NCBI RefSeq assembly: GCF_019916025.1 | Contig: NZ_CP079737.1 | Span: forward strand, 2,852,001-2,916,000 | Reading direction: 5' to 3' | DNA: 64,000 nucleotides | Source: Paraclostridium bifermentans | GTDB taxonomy: Bacteria; Bacillota; Clostridia; Peptostreptococcales; Peptostreptococcaceae | Shown: piece after piece, positions 63,131-64,000 of the stretch | How positions within the stretch are numbered: the first letter of the stretch is position 1 | How the letters are laid out: every line of letters starts with the position of its first letter | Made by a program: the position numbers and the translations under genes | Notes under the pieces: model-generated | What the model was told of the DNA's origin: nothing | Databases searched by the model: none | What the model saw: the letters and a program-made list of their open reading frames with translations, nothing else

Positions 63131-64000
63131 ATGAAAATGTTAAATAATTTTTTTAAGAAAATCAACAACCCTGCGCCTGCGTTTAATCAGACCAAAATGG
63201 AAAAAGAAACTTCTAATGATAATTCTGATTCAACTAAGCCTAAAACAACATTCAATGATGTAGCTGGATTAGAAGAGGTCAAAGAAGAACTATTTGAAAT
63301 AGTTGATTTTATGAAAAACCCAACAAAGTATCAAAAAATGGGTGCTAAAATTCCTAAGGGTGTTTTATTCTATGGACCTCCTGGTACAGGTAAAACATTG
63401 CTTGCGTCAGCTATGGCTGGTGAAACAAACGCATCATTTTTCAATGTAACAGGATCTGAATTCGTTGAAAAATATGTTGGTGTAGGGGCAAAAAGAGTTA
63501 GAACATTGTTTGAAAAGGCTAGAAAAGAAGCCCCTAGTATAATATTTATAGATGAAATTGACGCAATAGGAGCCAAAAGACATCTAGAAAGTAATAATGA
63601 AAAGGATCAAACATTAAACCAACTTCTTGTTGAGATGGATGGATTTAATAAAGATTCTAACATACTTATAGTAGGTTCAACTAATAGACTAGACTTATTA
63701 GATGATGCACTACTTAGACCAGGTAGATTTGACAGACATGTCCATATAGGAGAACCTAATTATCACACTAGATTAGAAATACTAAAAGTTCATACTAAAA
63801 ACAAACCAATTGATAACTCCGTAGACTTAAACTTATTAGCTAAAAAAACTCACGGATTCAATGGTGCACACTTAGCAAATATAGCAAACGAAGCTGCCAT
63901 ATTTGCAGTAAGAGAAAGCAGCGAAAATATCAATAGTATTCATTTTGACAAAGCTATTGAAAGAGTTATCGCTGGACTTGAATCTAAAAGTTCAAAACTT
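63131..64000 (+). CDS. FtsH-like AAA ATPase without N-terminal membrane segments (partial)
   Basis: The first 290 codons are in the window; the gene runs off the end. ATG at 63131 follows GAGGTG. The AAA domain starts near residue 40 with FNDVAGLEEVKEEL, then GPPGTGKT (82-89), the pore loop EKYVGVG, IIFIDEIDAIG, and LLRPGRFDRH with an arginine finger. These are FtsH-type motifs. Residues 1-40 are polar (FFKKINNPAPAFNQT), so the two transmembrane helices and periplasmic domain of standard FtsH are absent. The zinc protease domain would lie beyond 64000 and was not seen, so protease activity is unproven. Confidence 0.85.
   Translation, partial: MKMLNNFFKKINNPAPAFNQTKMEKETSNDNSDSTKPKTTFNDVAGLEEVKEELFEIVDFMKNPTKYQKMGAKIPKGVLFYGPPGTGKTLLASAMAGETNASFFNVTGSEFVEKYVGVGAKRVRTLFEKARKEAPSIIFIDEIDAIGAKRHLESNNEKDQTLNQLLVEMDGFNKDSNILIVGSTNRLDLLDDALLRPGRFDRHVHIGEPNYHTRLEILKVHTKNKPIDNSVDLNLLAKKTHGFNGAHLANIANEAAIFAVRESSENINSIHFDKAIERVIAGLESKSSKL

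Noticed and set aside
63370-63576. 68-codon minus-strand frame inside the AAA gene
   Set aside because: Antisense shadow of the Walker A/B region; the plus-strand reading has clear FtsH motifs.

Overview
The window is an AT-rich chromosomal segment from a low-GC Gram-positive anaerobe. Gene content (a Wood-Ljungdahl acetyl-CoA pathway cluster, ptb, pyruvate formate-lyase, phenylalanine T-box, infC-rpmI-rplT) and the order cooS-cooC-fhs-fchA-folD-metV-metF-lpdA-cooC-acsD-acsC-acsE-acsB-gcvH match, from memory, Clostridioides difficile and its acetogenic Peptostreptococcaceae relatives. The family assignment is inference. No insertion sequence, prophage, CRISPR array or rRNA operon was seen.

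Layout. 0-14.8 kb: mixed housekeeping genes (LL-DAP aminotransferase, DEAD-box RNA helicase, Ca2+/Na+ antiporter, pflB and pflA as separate units, thiI with its cysteine desulfurase, L-asparaginase, a UvrD-like helicase, a YprB-like nuclease, tRNA-Ser). A 687-base gap at 10.0-10.7 kb holds two tandem small-RNA genes. 15.0-36.8 kb: the acetyl-CoA pathway on the minus strand. It reads cooS to gcvH, then acsV with two radical-SAM genes and lipM (a probable LipS1/LipS2-type lipoyl-assembly set), then a small CooT / DUF3842 / histidine-rich set probably concerned with nickel. 36.9-54 kb: ptb, a TPR protein, a B12-binding radical-SAM protein, two unrecognised genes, a third small-RNA candidate, argS, mutS2, pepD, mprF and a U32-family protein. 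54-64 kb: zapA, pheST under a T-box, an rRNA methyltransferase with the Ktr potassium system, the infC-rpmI-rplT operon with its L20 leader, and the start of an FtsH-like AAA protein.

How it fits together. Fhs, FchA/FolD and MetF/MetV carry formate to methyl-tetrahydrofolate. AcsE moves the methyl group to the corrinoid protein AcsCD, which AcsV reactivates. CooS and AcsB make CO and acetyl-CoA, with CooC-type ATPases and probably CooT supplying nickel. GcvH and LpdA add a lipoyl-carrier branch, and the LipM/radical-SAM genes can make its cofactor. Pyruvate formate-lyase is a possible formate source, since no formate dehydrogenase is in the window. The least expected signals are three C-rich small-RNA candidates. 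Their exposed C tracts are complementary to the AGGGGGA-type ribosome binding sites used by many of these genes, and one has a 14-nt perfect match to the zapA ribosome binding site.
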